The notes under the pieces are model-generated. The model was given only the letters and a program-made list of their open reading frames with translations. It did not search any database and was not told the DNA's origin. A stretch of 64,000 nt of DNA from positions 1 to 64,000 of the forward strand of contig JAILAR010000097.1 in NCBI GenBank assembly GCA_024681515.1, read 5' to 3'. The translations under genes were made by a program, and so were the position numbers. Positions 40,615 through 49,356 of the stretch are shown here, in pieces; position 1 is the first letter of the stretch; each line of letters begins with the position of its first letter. Source of the DNA: Eubacterium sp. Lineage in GTDB: Bacteria; Bacillota; Clostridia; Lachnospirales; Lachnospiraceae.

Positions 40615-41298
40615 TCATTTCCGCTCTTTTTTATGTCTCCGTTTGTAATCCTCCTGAATCGGTGCGAGCATTGCGTCGCCTTCAAACGCTTCCTCCATGG
40701 CCTCTGCCGTAGAGGCGCTTCTTGCGCAGGAGACCATCTGGGACATTACTTTGAAATTCAGTGCGGTTCCTGCCTCATCGCATTCATATCGCACCGCGTG
40801 ATGCCGGTCCACGCCGAATCTTCCGGCCACTTCCACTGCGTCGATGTTCGCACCCAGGAAGACAAACTCCCAGTGGTACCGCTCCTTCTGACGCTCTACC
40901 ATCTTCTTCACCTTGTCGTAGCTGTACTGACGACTGGCATTTTCCATACCGTCCGTGGTGATGATGAAGAGTGTCTTCTCCGGTACATCTTCTTCCCTTG
41001 CGTACTTATGGACATTTCCGATGTGGTGAATGGCTCCGCCCACCGCATCCAGCAGCGCCGTGCAGCCGCGTACAAAATACTCCTTGTCGGTGATGGGTTT
41101 CACCTCGGCCAGCGGCTTCCGGTCATGCAGGACTTCTGTCTTGTCATCGAAAAGCACCGTGGAAATGATGGCCTCACCCTCTTCCTTCTGCTGCTTCTTC
41201 AGCATGGAGTTGTAGCCGCCGATGGTGTCTGCTTCCAATCCGCCCATGGATCCGCTGCGATCCAGGATAAAAACGATCTCTGTAAGTCCTTTCTTCAT
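40615..41298 (-). CDS. VWA-domain protein
   Basis: MKKGLTEIVFILDRSGSMGGLEADTIGGYNSML MIDAS motif; start ATG 41298 preceded by AAGGAGG. Confidence 0.9.
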   Translation of the reverse strand: MKKGLTEIVFILDRSGSMGGLEADTIGGYNSMLKKQQKEEGEAIISTVLFDDKTEVLHDRKPLAEVKPITDKEYFVRGCTALLDAVGGAIHHIGNVHKYAREEDVPEKTLFIITTDGMENASRQYSYDKVKKMVERQKERYHWEFVFLGANIDAVEVAGRFGVDRHHAVRYECDEAGTALNFKVMSQMVSCARSASTAEAMEEAFEGDAMLAPIQEDYKRRHKKERK

Positions 41299-41640
41299 AT
41301 GTCGGTTCCTCCTTATCTCACTCTTCGCGTTGACGCGTGTTTTTTTTGTTTCTAATGAAAGTGTACCGTAAATGCAGATTCTTTTGGTCGCTTCCCATGC
41401 GACATTGCAGGCAGACTCGGGGCGGGTCGTTCTGTGACTGTTTCGGTGTCGGTCAATTTCCGTCGACATCAAGAAAATTATGGGAAAATCTGTCCCTTTC
41501 GGCTATAATGATAATTGGAATTCGTGTCATCCGCATATATGCAGGCCCGGGGTTCTGCGGGAGCGGACGCGAATACCCTGTTATGAGAAAAATACTGCAA
41601 TGAACATGATGTAAATACTTCAGTGGAGGAAAGGTTGTCT

Positions 41641-42456
41641 ATGAATTTATCATCTCTGAAAGATAAAACCGTATTTATCACGGGCGCGTCCAGCGGTATC
41701 GGAAAGGCCTGTGCACTGGCATTTGCGCACTGCGGCTGTCAGGTGATCGGCGTATCCCGCCACTGCCCCGAGGGGACAAAACAGTTTCCGGGAGGCGGAA
41801 GTCTGACCCTGCGAAGGATGGACGTAACAAAGAAAACGTCGATCCAGCATGTCATCCGTGATCTGCCGAAGATCGATATCGCCATCCTGGCTGCCGGAAT
41901 GGGTGTGGCAGGTTCCATCGAAGATACACCGCTGGAATATGCACATCAGCAGATGGAAGTCAATTATTTCGGTGTACTTCGCTCCTGTCAGGCGATCCTG
42001 CCGGTGATGCGGGCTGCAGGCGAGGGACGGATCATCGTGATCGGCTCTGTGGCCGGACGGATCTCCATTCCCATGCAGAGTCATTATTCCTCCAGCAAAT
42101 ACGCGTTGGAGGCGTTGGTGGATGCGCTGCGCATGGAGATCGCGCCTTACGGTCTTTCTGCCTGCATTATCGAACCGGGAGATACGAAGACCGGCTTCAC
42201 CGACTGTCGCAAAACCTACTACAAAGAGGGCTCTCCCTACAACGAAGCTATAGAGAAGGCCGTTGGACAGATGGAAGGGGATGAAAGGAACGGGGACAGT
42301 CCCTACAGCATCGCCCGTCTGGCACTGCGGATGGCAGTGAAGAAGAACCCGCCTGCAAGAGTGACTGCGGGGATTAAGTACAAAGCTGCCGTACAACTGA
42401 CACGACATCTGCCGGACAGAGTACGGGAGAGTATCGTAAAAATGATTTATATGTAA
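41641..42456 (+). CDS. Short-chain dehydrogenase/reductase
   Basis: KDKTVFITGASSGIGKACALAFA; SHYSSSKYALEALVDALRMEI. Confidence 0.93.
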   Translation: MNLSSLKDKTVFITGASSGIGKACALAFAHCGCQVIGVSRHCPEGTKQFPGGGSLTLRRMDVTKKTSIQHVIRDLPKIDIAILAAGMGVAGSIEDTPLEYAHQQMEVNYFGVLRSCQAILPVMRAAGEGRIIVIGSVAGRISIPMQSHYSSSKYALEALVDALRMEIAPYGLSACIIEPGDTKTGFTDCRKTYYKEGSPYNEAIEKAVGQMEGDERNGDSPYSIARLALRMAVKKNPPARVTAGIKYKAAVQLTRHLPDRVRESIVKMIYM

Positions 42457-42470
42457 TTTAATACGATCGC

Positions 42471-42516
42471 AAAAAAACATCCGGCCGGGCTATCCGCACG
42501 CCCTGCCGGATGTTTT
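42471..42516 (+). terminator. Rho-independent terminator
   Basis: ACATCCGGCcGGGC..GCCCtGCCGGATGTTTTT. Confidence 0.88.
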
Positions 42517-42790
42517 TCATCTTTATCCTCAGCAATCTGCTGTTTAGCTGTTCTCCACGACCTTCTTGATCGCATCCATCTGCTTTTCTTTTTATGATTT
42601 TGTTTTTGTTAGTGTTTTTTGTTATTGCTTTGTTTCAAGTTCATGTGTAGTATATCAGGCCAATCCTTGTAACTTCTTTGCAGACTTTTGTACAAATCTA
42701 ATATTTTCTGTTCAGAAGCATGTGGATGTGATAAGATTGTATCATCGGGGTTTGCTCCGATAATGAGATCATGTGAGGGCGGAGGATTCC

Positions 42791-43969
42791 ATGTCAGAAG
42801 AAAAAAAATGTCGAAGACATCGAAGATACTGGCGTATCCTCTTGCCGACCATGGGGAAGTTGATCTGGCGTAAATTTCGGTTTTCCGCAGAGCCGATCCC
42901 CTGCGAAGGTGCGTACCTTCTGATCACCAATCATGTCACATCCTATGACCCGATCCTTCTGGGAAAAAGCTCGCGGAAGCAGCAGATCTATTATGTTTCC
43001 AGTGAGCATCTGTTTCGACTGGGCTGGATCTCTAAGGTGATCTCGCATATCGTGGATCCGATCCCGCGGATGAAAGCGGCATCGGGTGCGGACAGTGTGC
43101 GTCTGATGCTGAAGAGGCTGAAGGATGGTCAGGCGATCTGTCTTTTTGCAGAAGGTGAACAAAGCTGGGACGGACGAAGCATCGGAATCGTGCCCTCCAC
43201 AGGAAAGATGGTTCGTCTCTCCGGCGTACCGCTGGTGACCTACCGGATCGAGGGCGGATATCTCGCGCTTCCCCGCTGGCGGAAGAAGATTTGTAAAGGT
43301 AAGGTGTATGGACATCCGGTAAAGGTGTATCAGCCGGAAGAATTAAAGCGGATGAAACCGGAGGAGATCACGGAATGCATCAACCGGGACATTTATGAGG
43401 ATGCCTGGGAGAGACAAAAGCAGGAGTCTGTGATCTTTAAGGGAAGGAAACGTGCCGAAGGTATGGAGACCGCGGTTTATCTCTGCCCGGCCTGCCGGAA
43501 GATAGGGACCTTGCATTCAAAGAAAAGCAGAGTGTTCTGTGACTGCGGTTTTTCGCTGGAGTACACGGAGACATGTCGGTTCGAGCCTGCGGAGCTCTTT
43601 GAAAATGTCGGCGAATGGATCGCCTGGCAGAAGACTGCGCTGGGGGAACTGGTGAATCCCAGGGGCGCCGGGGATGTGAATCATGCAGATGCCATTTTCA
43701 GTGACGAAGGGATCACACTTTCGATTCTTGACACCGGTCATGAGGAGAAGCAGCTGGGAGAAGGCCGGCTGATCCTGTATGCCGATCGGCTTGAAGCGGC
43801 AGGACATACATTTCCCTGCGCGGAGATCGAGGATATGGCTATGGTAATGAACCGAAGGCTGCTGATCTCAACGGCGAAGGAATACTATGAGATCCGTGCC
43901 CCGAAGGGTTCGAATCTGAAGAAATATCTGGATTTTTATGAATTGAACGCGGATCATGGAAAAAATTGA
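42791..43969 (+). CDS. 1-acyl-sn-glycerol-3-phosphate acyltransferase-like protein with C-terminal extension
   Basis: LLITNHVTSYDPILLG (NHxxxxD), CLFAEGEQSWDG; Zn-ribbon-like CPACRKIGTLHSKKSRVFCDCG. Confidence 0.85.
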   Translation: MSEEKKCRRHRRYWRILLPTMGKLIWRKFRFSAEPIPCEGAYLLITNHVTSYDPILLGKSSRKQQIYYVSSEHLFRLGWISKVISHIVDPIPRMKAASGADSVRLMLKRLKDGQAICLFAEGEQSWDGRSIGIVPSTGKMVRLSGVPLVTYRIEGGYLALPRWRKKICKGKVYGHPVKVYQPEELKRMKPEEITECINRDIYEDAWERQKQESVIFKGRKRAEGMETAVYLCPACRKIGTLHSKKSRVFCDCGFSLEYTETCRFEPAELFENVGEWIAWQKTALGELVNPRGAGDVNHADAIFSDEGITLSILDTGHEEKQLGEGRLILYADRLEAAGHTFPCAEIEDMAMVMNRRLLISTAKEYYEIRAPKGSNLKKYLDFYELNADHGKN

Positions 43970-44016
43970 TCGTATCTGTATCTTTGAGACTGAGAAAGCA
44001 GAAGGAGTTTATCCCC

Positions 44017-45387
44017 ATGGATTATTCGGCAGCAAATAAAGATCTCTGGAATATCATCATCCAGCTCGGAATGATAGCGGGTGTGCTGTTGGTGGCGAAT
44101 TTTCTCCGGCAGAAGCTTTCTTTCGTGCGCCGAAGCATGATGCCCATCGCCGTGCTGGGCGGGTTCCTGATGCTGGGACTGAAATACACGGGGCTGGTCA
44201 CCATCGACCAGACACTGATGGAGACTCTGGTCTATCACGGCATTGCGCTGGGATTTATCGCCATGAGTCTGCGTGTACCCATGCAGAAAGCATCAAAAGG
44301 AGATCTGACCGGCTTTAAGTCCGGGGCGGTGATCGTGTCTACCTATCTGGTGCAGGGCACGGTGGGACTTCTTCTTACGATTCTTTTGTCACTCACGGTA
44401 TTTCCGGAGCTTTTTTCGGCAGCGGGCATGCTCCTTCCCATGGGCTACGGACAGGGACCCGGGCAGGCCAACAATGTAGGCGGTACCTATGAATCTCTGG
44501 GCTTTGTCGGTGGGCGGAGCTTCGGTCTGGCCATTGCGGCAGCGGGATATATCGTTGCCTGCGTTGTGGGCGTGATCATTTTAAATGTCCTTCGGGCAAA
44601 TGGAAAACTGAAGAAGGCGGAGGCATCCGCGGAGGCTCGTCCGGCTGCGGACTTCTTCCAGAGCGAAAATGAGATCCCCATTTCCGATTCCATCGACAAG
44701 CTGTCGGTGCAGCTGGCCATGGTGCTGCTCACCTATCTGGTAACGTATCTCGTCACCTGGGGTATCACCTCCGGGATCTCGGCGGCCTCTCCGGGCGTTG
44801 CAAATACGATAAATCCGCTGCTCTGGGGCTTTAATTTCATCATCGGTTCGGCCCTTGCCATTCTGCTTAGGGTTTCCCTGGAAAAAGGGAAGAAGATGGG
44901 GATCGTTCATCGGCAGTACCAGAACAACTATCTGCTGAATCGCATCTCCGGGTTCTTCTTTGATATCATGATCGTAGCAGGTATTGCTTCGATTAACGTG
45001 GAGGATATCAGTGTGCACTGGATTCCGTTCCTTCTGCTGGCGGTGGTGGGTGCGATCGTAACCTGGGTGCATTTAGCGGTGATCTGCAAGGTCGTTTATC
45101 CGGATTATTATTACGAAGGCCTGATCTCCATGTACGGCATGCTGACCGGAACCATCAGCTCCGGCGTCCTGCTTCTTCGGGAGATCGATCCGGGTCTCTC
45201 TACACCTGCCGCAAATAATCTGGTCTCCGGCTCCGGTTTCGGTATCATTCTCGGTGCGCCGGTGCTGATCCTGGTGGGCTTGGCTCCGAAATCCCTGACG
45301 TTCTGCTGGATCGTGGCAGGGCTGGCTGCACTATACTGTGTGATCCTCTGCATCGTGATCCGGAAAGTACATGGCAGGTCTAAATGA
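44017..45387 (+). CDS. Sodium/glutamate symporter family (GltS-like)
   Basis: MPMGYGQGPGQANNVGGTYES; multiple TMs; two-repeat symmetry. Confidence 0.82.
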   Translation: MDYSAANKDLWNIIIQLGMIAGVLLVANFLRQKLSFVRRSMMPIAVLGGFLMLGLKYTGLVTIDQTLMETLVYHGIALGFIAMSLRVPMQKASKGDLTGFKSGAVIVSTYLVQGTVGLLLTILLSLTVFPELFSAAGMLLPMGYGQGPGQANNVGGTYESLGFVGGRSFGLAIAAAGYIVACVVGVIILNVLRANGKLKKAEASAEARPAADFFQSENEIPISDSIDKLSVQLAMVLLTYLVTYLVTWGITSGISAASPGVANTINPLLWGFNFIIGSALAILLRVSLEKGKKMGIVHRQYQNNYLLNRISGFFFDIMIVAGIASINVEDISVHWIPFLLLAVVGAIVTWVHLAVICKVVYPDYYYEGLISMYGMLTGTISSGVLLLREIDPGLSTPAANNLVSGSGFGIILGAPVLILVGLAPKSLTFCWIVAGLAALYCVILCIVIRKVHGRSK

Positions 45388-45476
45388 TCCGAAAAGCGCA
45401 CCGTTGACCTAAATGAGAGACTGTAAAGCGGCGGCTGGTCTTCGTATGTGGCTTTGAGATTGAATCAATTCTTTTC

Positions 45477-45508
45477 ACTCCCGAGCGTTTTGCGCTTCGG
45501 GAGTTCTT
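45477..45508 (+). terminator. Rho-independent terminator
   Basis: ACTCCCGAGCG-TTTT-GCGCTTCGGGAGTTCTTTATTTT. Confidence 0.8.
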
Positions 45509-45860
45509 TATTTTGGGAGTTTTTACTTTCGGAGCATTTTCTATCAAAACTGCACAAAAAATCCGCGCATCTTCATGCATCTTGTACATGCGTTTTTTTC
45601 CACCGATTTAAGGCCAAATAAACTCCAACTGAATATCAATTATCTTCACATGAAGGTTGCTTATCTCCATCTGAATGCCGATCTGAAAATGTGGCTTTTT
45701 GGGGGTTCTTTGGAGGCCTGAAAACGGTATGGACACATGGGTTTTGCTGTGTTATTCTGCAAGCAGAAAAAGCAGGAAGAATGAACACAGTCCGATTTAT
45801 AGGACACTATTCAAGAGACACCGTAAGAGCGAAGTGTGGAATTGAGAGGAGGCACAGGAT

Positions 45861-46559
45861 ATGAAGGAAATGAATGATCAGGAAAACACTCAGCAGGCGA
45901 ACACGGAGGAAGGCAGCATGATTGGAAAGATCATTCAGTTTGGACGTTATCCCCAGAGCAATGTGAATGAGGACTTTAGCGAACCCATTCTTTGGGTGGT
46001 TGTTGAAGAGCAGCGGGATCGGATCCGGCTTCTTGCCACGCAGGGATTGGATGCGGTGTATTATTTCCAGCCTCTGAAGGCAGGCAGCTACGGATGTCTG
46101 CCTTCCGGGACATGGCGGGATTCCCATATCCGGGATTGGCTGAATTCGGATTTTGCTGAAAAGGCATTTAATCGGTATGAGTTTGAAAGGATTTTAGATA
46201 CCGTGACAACGATAAAGGATGCGGGTGGATGTACATTTTTCGGAGAGAAATATACCTGGGAGCCAACGGTTACGGATAAGGTATCGCTTCTTTCCATTCA
46301 GGATGTCTGCAAGTATGTAAAAGAGGCGGCCGGGAAGTGGATACGCACTTGCGATGCAACGGAGTATGCCGTGCGCAGAGGAGTTATAGCGGATAGGGAT
46401 CGGGGTTGCAGATGGTGGCTCACGGATAATGCTCCCGGGGATCTTATCTTTGCGGCAGTTGCAAAGGACGCGCACATTCAAGCCTATGCTGCGACAAATG
46501 TGGTTGACCGCCCGGCTGTCCGCCCGTCCATCTGGATCCGCAAGGAAGGCATCTGCTGA
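45861..46559 (+). CDS. DUF6273-like domain protein
   Basis: IIQFGRYPQSN..EPILWVVVEEQ.DRIRLLA; SHIRDWLNSDFAEKAFN; RWWLTDNAPGD; RPAVRPSIWI. Confidence 0.75.
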   Translation: MKEMNDQENTQQANTEEGSMIGKIIQFGRYPQSNVNEDFSEPILWVVVEEQRDRIRLLATQGLDAVYYFQPLKAGSYGCLPSGTWRDSHIRDWLNSDFAEKAFNRYEFERILDTVTTIKDAGGCTFFGEKYTWEPTVTDKVSLLSIQDVCKYVKEAAGKWIRTCDATEYAVRRGVIADRDRGCRWWLTDNAPGDLIFAAVAKDAHIQAYAATNVVDRPAVRPSIWIRKEGIC

Positions 46560-46663
46560 TGCAGGGAGCGGCGGGAGCCGCGAAGTATGGAATAGGATTC
46601 GATTCTCCATCGGGAGAATTGAATCCGTATACAGCCACAAACACCGAAGGGAGGATTTGTGAC

Positions 46664-46691
46664 CGCCCACAATAGGCGGTCACAAAGGCAG
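46664..46691 (+). repeat. Hairpin repeat CGCCCACAATAGGCGG..CAAAGGCAG, copy 1
   Basis: 26/28 identical to 60073-60100. Confidence 0.8.
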
Positions 46692-46904
46692 GCGAGCAGG
46701 ATGCGAAGCAAGGAGACCGACTATGAAAAAAACGAATGACAACAGCCAAACAAATAAAGAAAACGCAGTCGCAAAAAGAAGTATCACGAACGGTACCGCT
46801 GATGAGGACGTGGCTGCATCTGATAATGCTCCTGCGCGTATGGAACAGCTCTGTCATTGGGTGATCGAACATGTGGCCTATGCAAAACTCCAAATAAATG
46901 TTAG

Positions 46905-46942
46905 ACGAGCCCTTGTTTTACAGAGCAAAGGCTCGTTTTTTT
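46905..46942 (+). terminator. Rho-independent terminator
   Basis: ACGAGCCCTTG..CAAAGGCTCGTTTTTTT. Confidence 0.85.
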
Positions 46943-47087
46943 AATTGCCAAATTGAGTTTTGATATCGAAGGAAACATCAGCTGGGGGCAAAATACCTTT
47001 TGACCCCAGCATCATTAATATTCGGATCTGATCATTTCGTTCGGAATGATCACACTCATTTTTAAAAGAAAGTTGTAATTGAATGCA

Positions 47088-47711
47088 ATATGATCGGAAT
47101 GAACACATTTAATCTGAAATATCCGAAGAGGAAGCTGAAGCTTTCCGGCTTTATCCGTGTGGCACATTCTTTACCGTGGGTGCGTTGCTCTGGTTCTTTG
47201 TTTTTGTCAGGGGATTGCACGCAACTTCTTTTGATGGGCTTTCGAAGGAACCGCATTTTACCTGCCGCGGAAAGGAATTTGTCCTGGGAAAAACCACGGT
47301 GGATGAGCTGACGGCAGCGGGTGTCGAACTGGATTTTCGCCCGCTGGATACACCGAACAGGTACAAAACTGCGCCTCCGCCGGGAGGGGAGGAAGAGCTT
47401 CTGGCTGCCGGAGGAGCGGTGACTGTACAGTGGTGGAGATCTGGGCAAATAGCGAAGATCGAAAGACGGAAGAAAAAAGGAAAAAGAAGGGCAACTCATT
47501 TGATGATATGATCCAACTGGAGATCCCCATGAATATCAGCCGGTGGAATGTGCGTAAATATGCCGGTAAGCCGGATGCGATCGAGGACCTGCTTCATGGC
47601 GTGGATGAGGAGTTGTGGTATTACGGTGAAGAATGGACCGGAGAGGCGTGCTATTTTCTCCAGTTTGAACGGGATGAGCTGCGGACGATCCATATCGATA
47701 TGGATTATTAA
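47088..47711 (+). pseudogene. Decayed membrane-protein gene in multiple frames
   Basis: Frame 47176 includes FRLYPCGTFFTVGALLWFFVFVRG upstream without start; coding continues as VEIWANSEDRKTEEKRKKKG in frame of 47430 ORF. Confidence 0.6.
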
Positions 47712-47757
47712 TAATCGTAAAGCAAGCAAACACGAAGTGTGAGGCAAGAGGGGATAA

Positions 47758-48414
47758 ATGATGCGTGATCAGGTGTGGGCATGTCTGACAAATGATCGAA
47801 AAAAGATGGACCGCTTCGGACGGGCACTTTCATATACGTGCCGTCTGGGGTGTGTTTTTGTTGTGCTGCCCTTTCTTGCGCTGGGTATTTCAACGTTTAT
47901 CGACGGAATTTACTACACAGTGCACAGCCTTGCGTTTTGGTCTTTTCTGCTGGCGGCGGTCTGCTTCGGACTCTGGATCTGGGGCAGCATCGCGCGGCAT
48001 AACGGGTATACCACGGAAAAACTCTACCGCTGGTGTCCGATCACGAAAATGGAACAGCTGTATCTTCTGGACCTGACGGATCCGGAGGTTTTGAAAATGA
48101 TCGGCGAGAAACCGATCGAGGAGGATAATTATGTGGTGCGTCTTCACGCGCTGCATCAGAGGCTGACGGATTCGGCTTTTGCAGAGCGGCTCCTGAGATC
48201 TGATGTAGTGGAACGCTTTGGGATTCATGTATTTGGAGTGCCGGCCGGGCCATCCGGACTCTTCTGCACCAAATGCGATTTCTGGTTCGGGCTGGACGGA
48301 GAAGGAAAGGATATCCGACAGACCTTTCGATTTGGAGAGAATCGTCCGGATCCAAAGGCCTTCCGGGATATGCTGCAGGTGATGTATCAAAAGACCGGCA
48401 GGGTAATCGGATGA
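47758..48414 (+). CDS. Hypothetical two-TM membrane protein
   Basis: RBS AGAGGGG; two TM helices. Confidence 0.65.
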   Translation: MMRDQVWACLTNDRKKMDRFGRALSYTCRLGCVFVVLPFLALGISTFIDGIYYTVHSLAFWSFLLAAVCFGLWIWGSIARHNGYTTEKLYRWCPITKMEQLYLLDLTDPEVLKMIGEKPIEEDNYVVRLHALHQRLTDSAFAERLLRSDVVERFGIHVFGVPAGPSGLFCTKCDFWFGLDGEGKDIRQTFRFGENRPDPKAFRDMLQVMYQKTGRVIG

Positions 48415-48513
48415 CAGGAGCGACGATTATTATTCCTAATCGGTCGGAATCAAAGGAGCGTATGAGCACAGAGTAAAAGTTGCTTAAAACTTGCTCAAAT
48501 TATTGTTTGTGCT

Positions 48514-48542
48514 TGACAGTTCGCATGCGATTTGATATTATA
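48514..48542 (+). promoter_or_regulatory. SigA-type promoter upstream of tRNA cluster
   Basis: TTGACA - 17 nt - TATTAT. Confidence 0.75.
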
Positions 48543-48632
48543 TTTAAGCGTTTGAAATCATATGAAAACGCAAAAGCTGATGAAGTCACTGGTTTCGTGG
48601 CATGCGAAGCCTTGGTGAGGGATTCAGGCACT

Positions 48633-48720
48633 GGAGATGTACTCAAGTGGCTGAAGAGGCGCCCCTGCTAAGGGTGTAGGTCGGGGAACCGGCGCGAGGG
48701 TTCAAATCCCTCCATCTCCG
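48633..48720 (+). tRNA. tRNA-Ser (anticodon GCU)
   Basis: GGAGATG/CATCTCC acceptor, CGCCC-CTGCTAA-GGGTG anticodon arm, long variable arm. Confidence 0.95.
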
Positions 48721-48723
48721 TGG

Positions 48724-48835
48724 GTCGTGTTTTTCGAAGAAAAACACGACGAAGACAATTCACGAAGTGAATTGTCACAGTGAAGCTTGACAGCCGCAGC
48801 TGCTGAAAGCAGCGGAGGGTGGCAAGCGGAACTTG
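48724..48835 (+). repeat. tRNA-intergenic structured repeat, copy 1
   Basis: Three consecutive hairpins, homologous to 48945-49056. Confidence 0.85.
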
Positions 48836-48869
48836 CGCAGCTCATCTATGTATGAGTATCAGCGTATAT

Positions 48870-48941
48870 TCCTCGATAGCTCAATGGTAGAGCACGCGGC
48901 TGTTAACCGCGGGGTTGTAGGTTCGAGCCCTACTCGGGGAG
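48870..48941 (+). tRNA. tRNA-Asn (anticodon GUU)
   Basis: TCCTCGA/TCGGGGA acceptor, CGCGG-CTGTTAA-CCGCG anticodon arm. Confidence 0.95.
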
Positions 48942-48944
48942 CAT

Positions 48945-49056
48945 GTCGTGATTTTCAAAGAAAATCACGACGAAGACAATCCGCGCAGTGGATTGTCACA
49001 GTGAAGCTTGACAGCCGCAGCTGCTGAAGGCAGCGGAGGGTGGCAAGCGGAACCTG
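48945..49056 (+). repeat. tRNA-intergenic structured repeat, copy 2
   Basis: Homologous to 48724-48835 with compensatory stem changes. Confidence 0.85.
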
Positions 49057-49086
49057 GCCATTTGGATGGTCGGGATTCACAAACCA

Positions 49087-49157
49087 GGTGCTGTAGCCAA
49101 GTGGTAAGGCGTGGGACTGCAACTCCCTGATCATCGGTTCAAATCCGTTCAGCACCT
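49087..49157 (+). tRNA. tRNA-Cys (anticodon GCA)
   Basis: GGTGCTG/CAGCACC acceptor, TGGGA-CTGCAAC-TCCCT anticodon arm. Confidence 0.94.
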
Positions 49158-49160
49158 CTG

Positions 49161-49197
49161 AAAAGCCTTTCGGTTGAATGCCGGAAGGCTTTTTTTG
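49161..49197 (+). terminator. Rho-independent terminator of tRNA operon
   Basis: AAAAGCCTTTCGG..CCGGAAGGCTTTTTTT. Confidence 0.88.
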
Positions 49198-49236
49198 TTT
49201 GTATTTACGGTATACAGATGGTAGAATAATCATCAC

Positions 49237-49327
49237 GAAGCATGGAATTGAAGCGTGGAATTGAAGCGTGGATTTGAAGCGTGGAATCGAAGTGTGGATT
49301 CGAATCGTGGATCTGAAACGTGGAATC
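49237..49327 (+). repeat. Seven tandem 13-bp units GAAGYGTGGAWTY
   Basis: GAAGCATGGAATT, GAAGCGTGGAATT, GAAGCGTGGATTT, GAAGCGTGGAATC, GAAGTGTGGATTC, GAATCGTGGATCT, GAAACGTGGAATC. Confidence 0.95.
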
Positions 49328-49356
49328 AAAACGAGCGGCTCAAAAGTTTGAAAGGG

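Noticed and set aside
45380-45589. 69-aa minus-strand ORF after gltS
   Set aside because: Overlaps a clear plus-strand terminator hairpin; no RBS or family.
49255-49356. N-terminal extension MELKRGFEAWNRSVDSNRGSETWNQN.. of the 403-aa ORF
   Set aside because: This is translation of the 13-bp tandem repeats; ATG 49357 with AAAGGG fits better.
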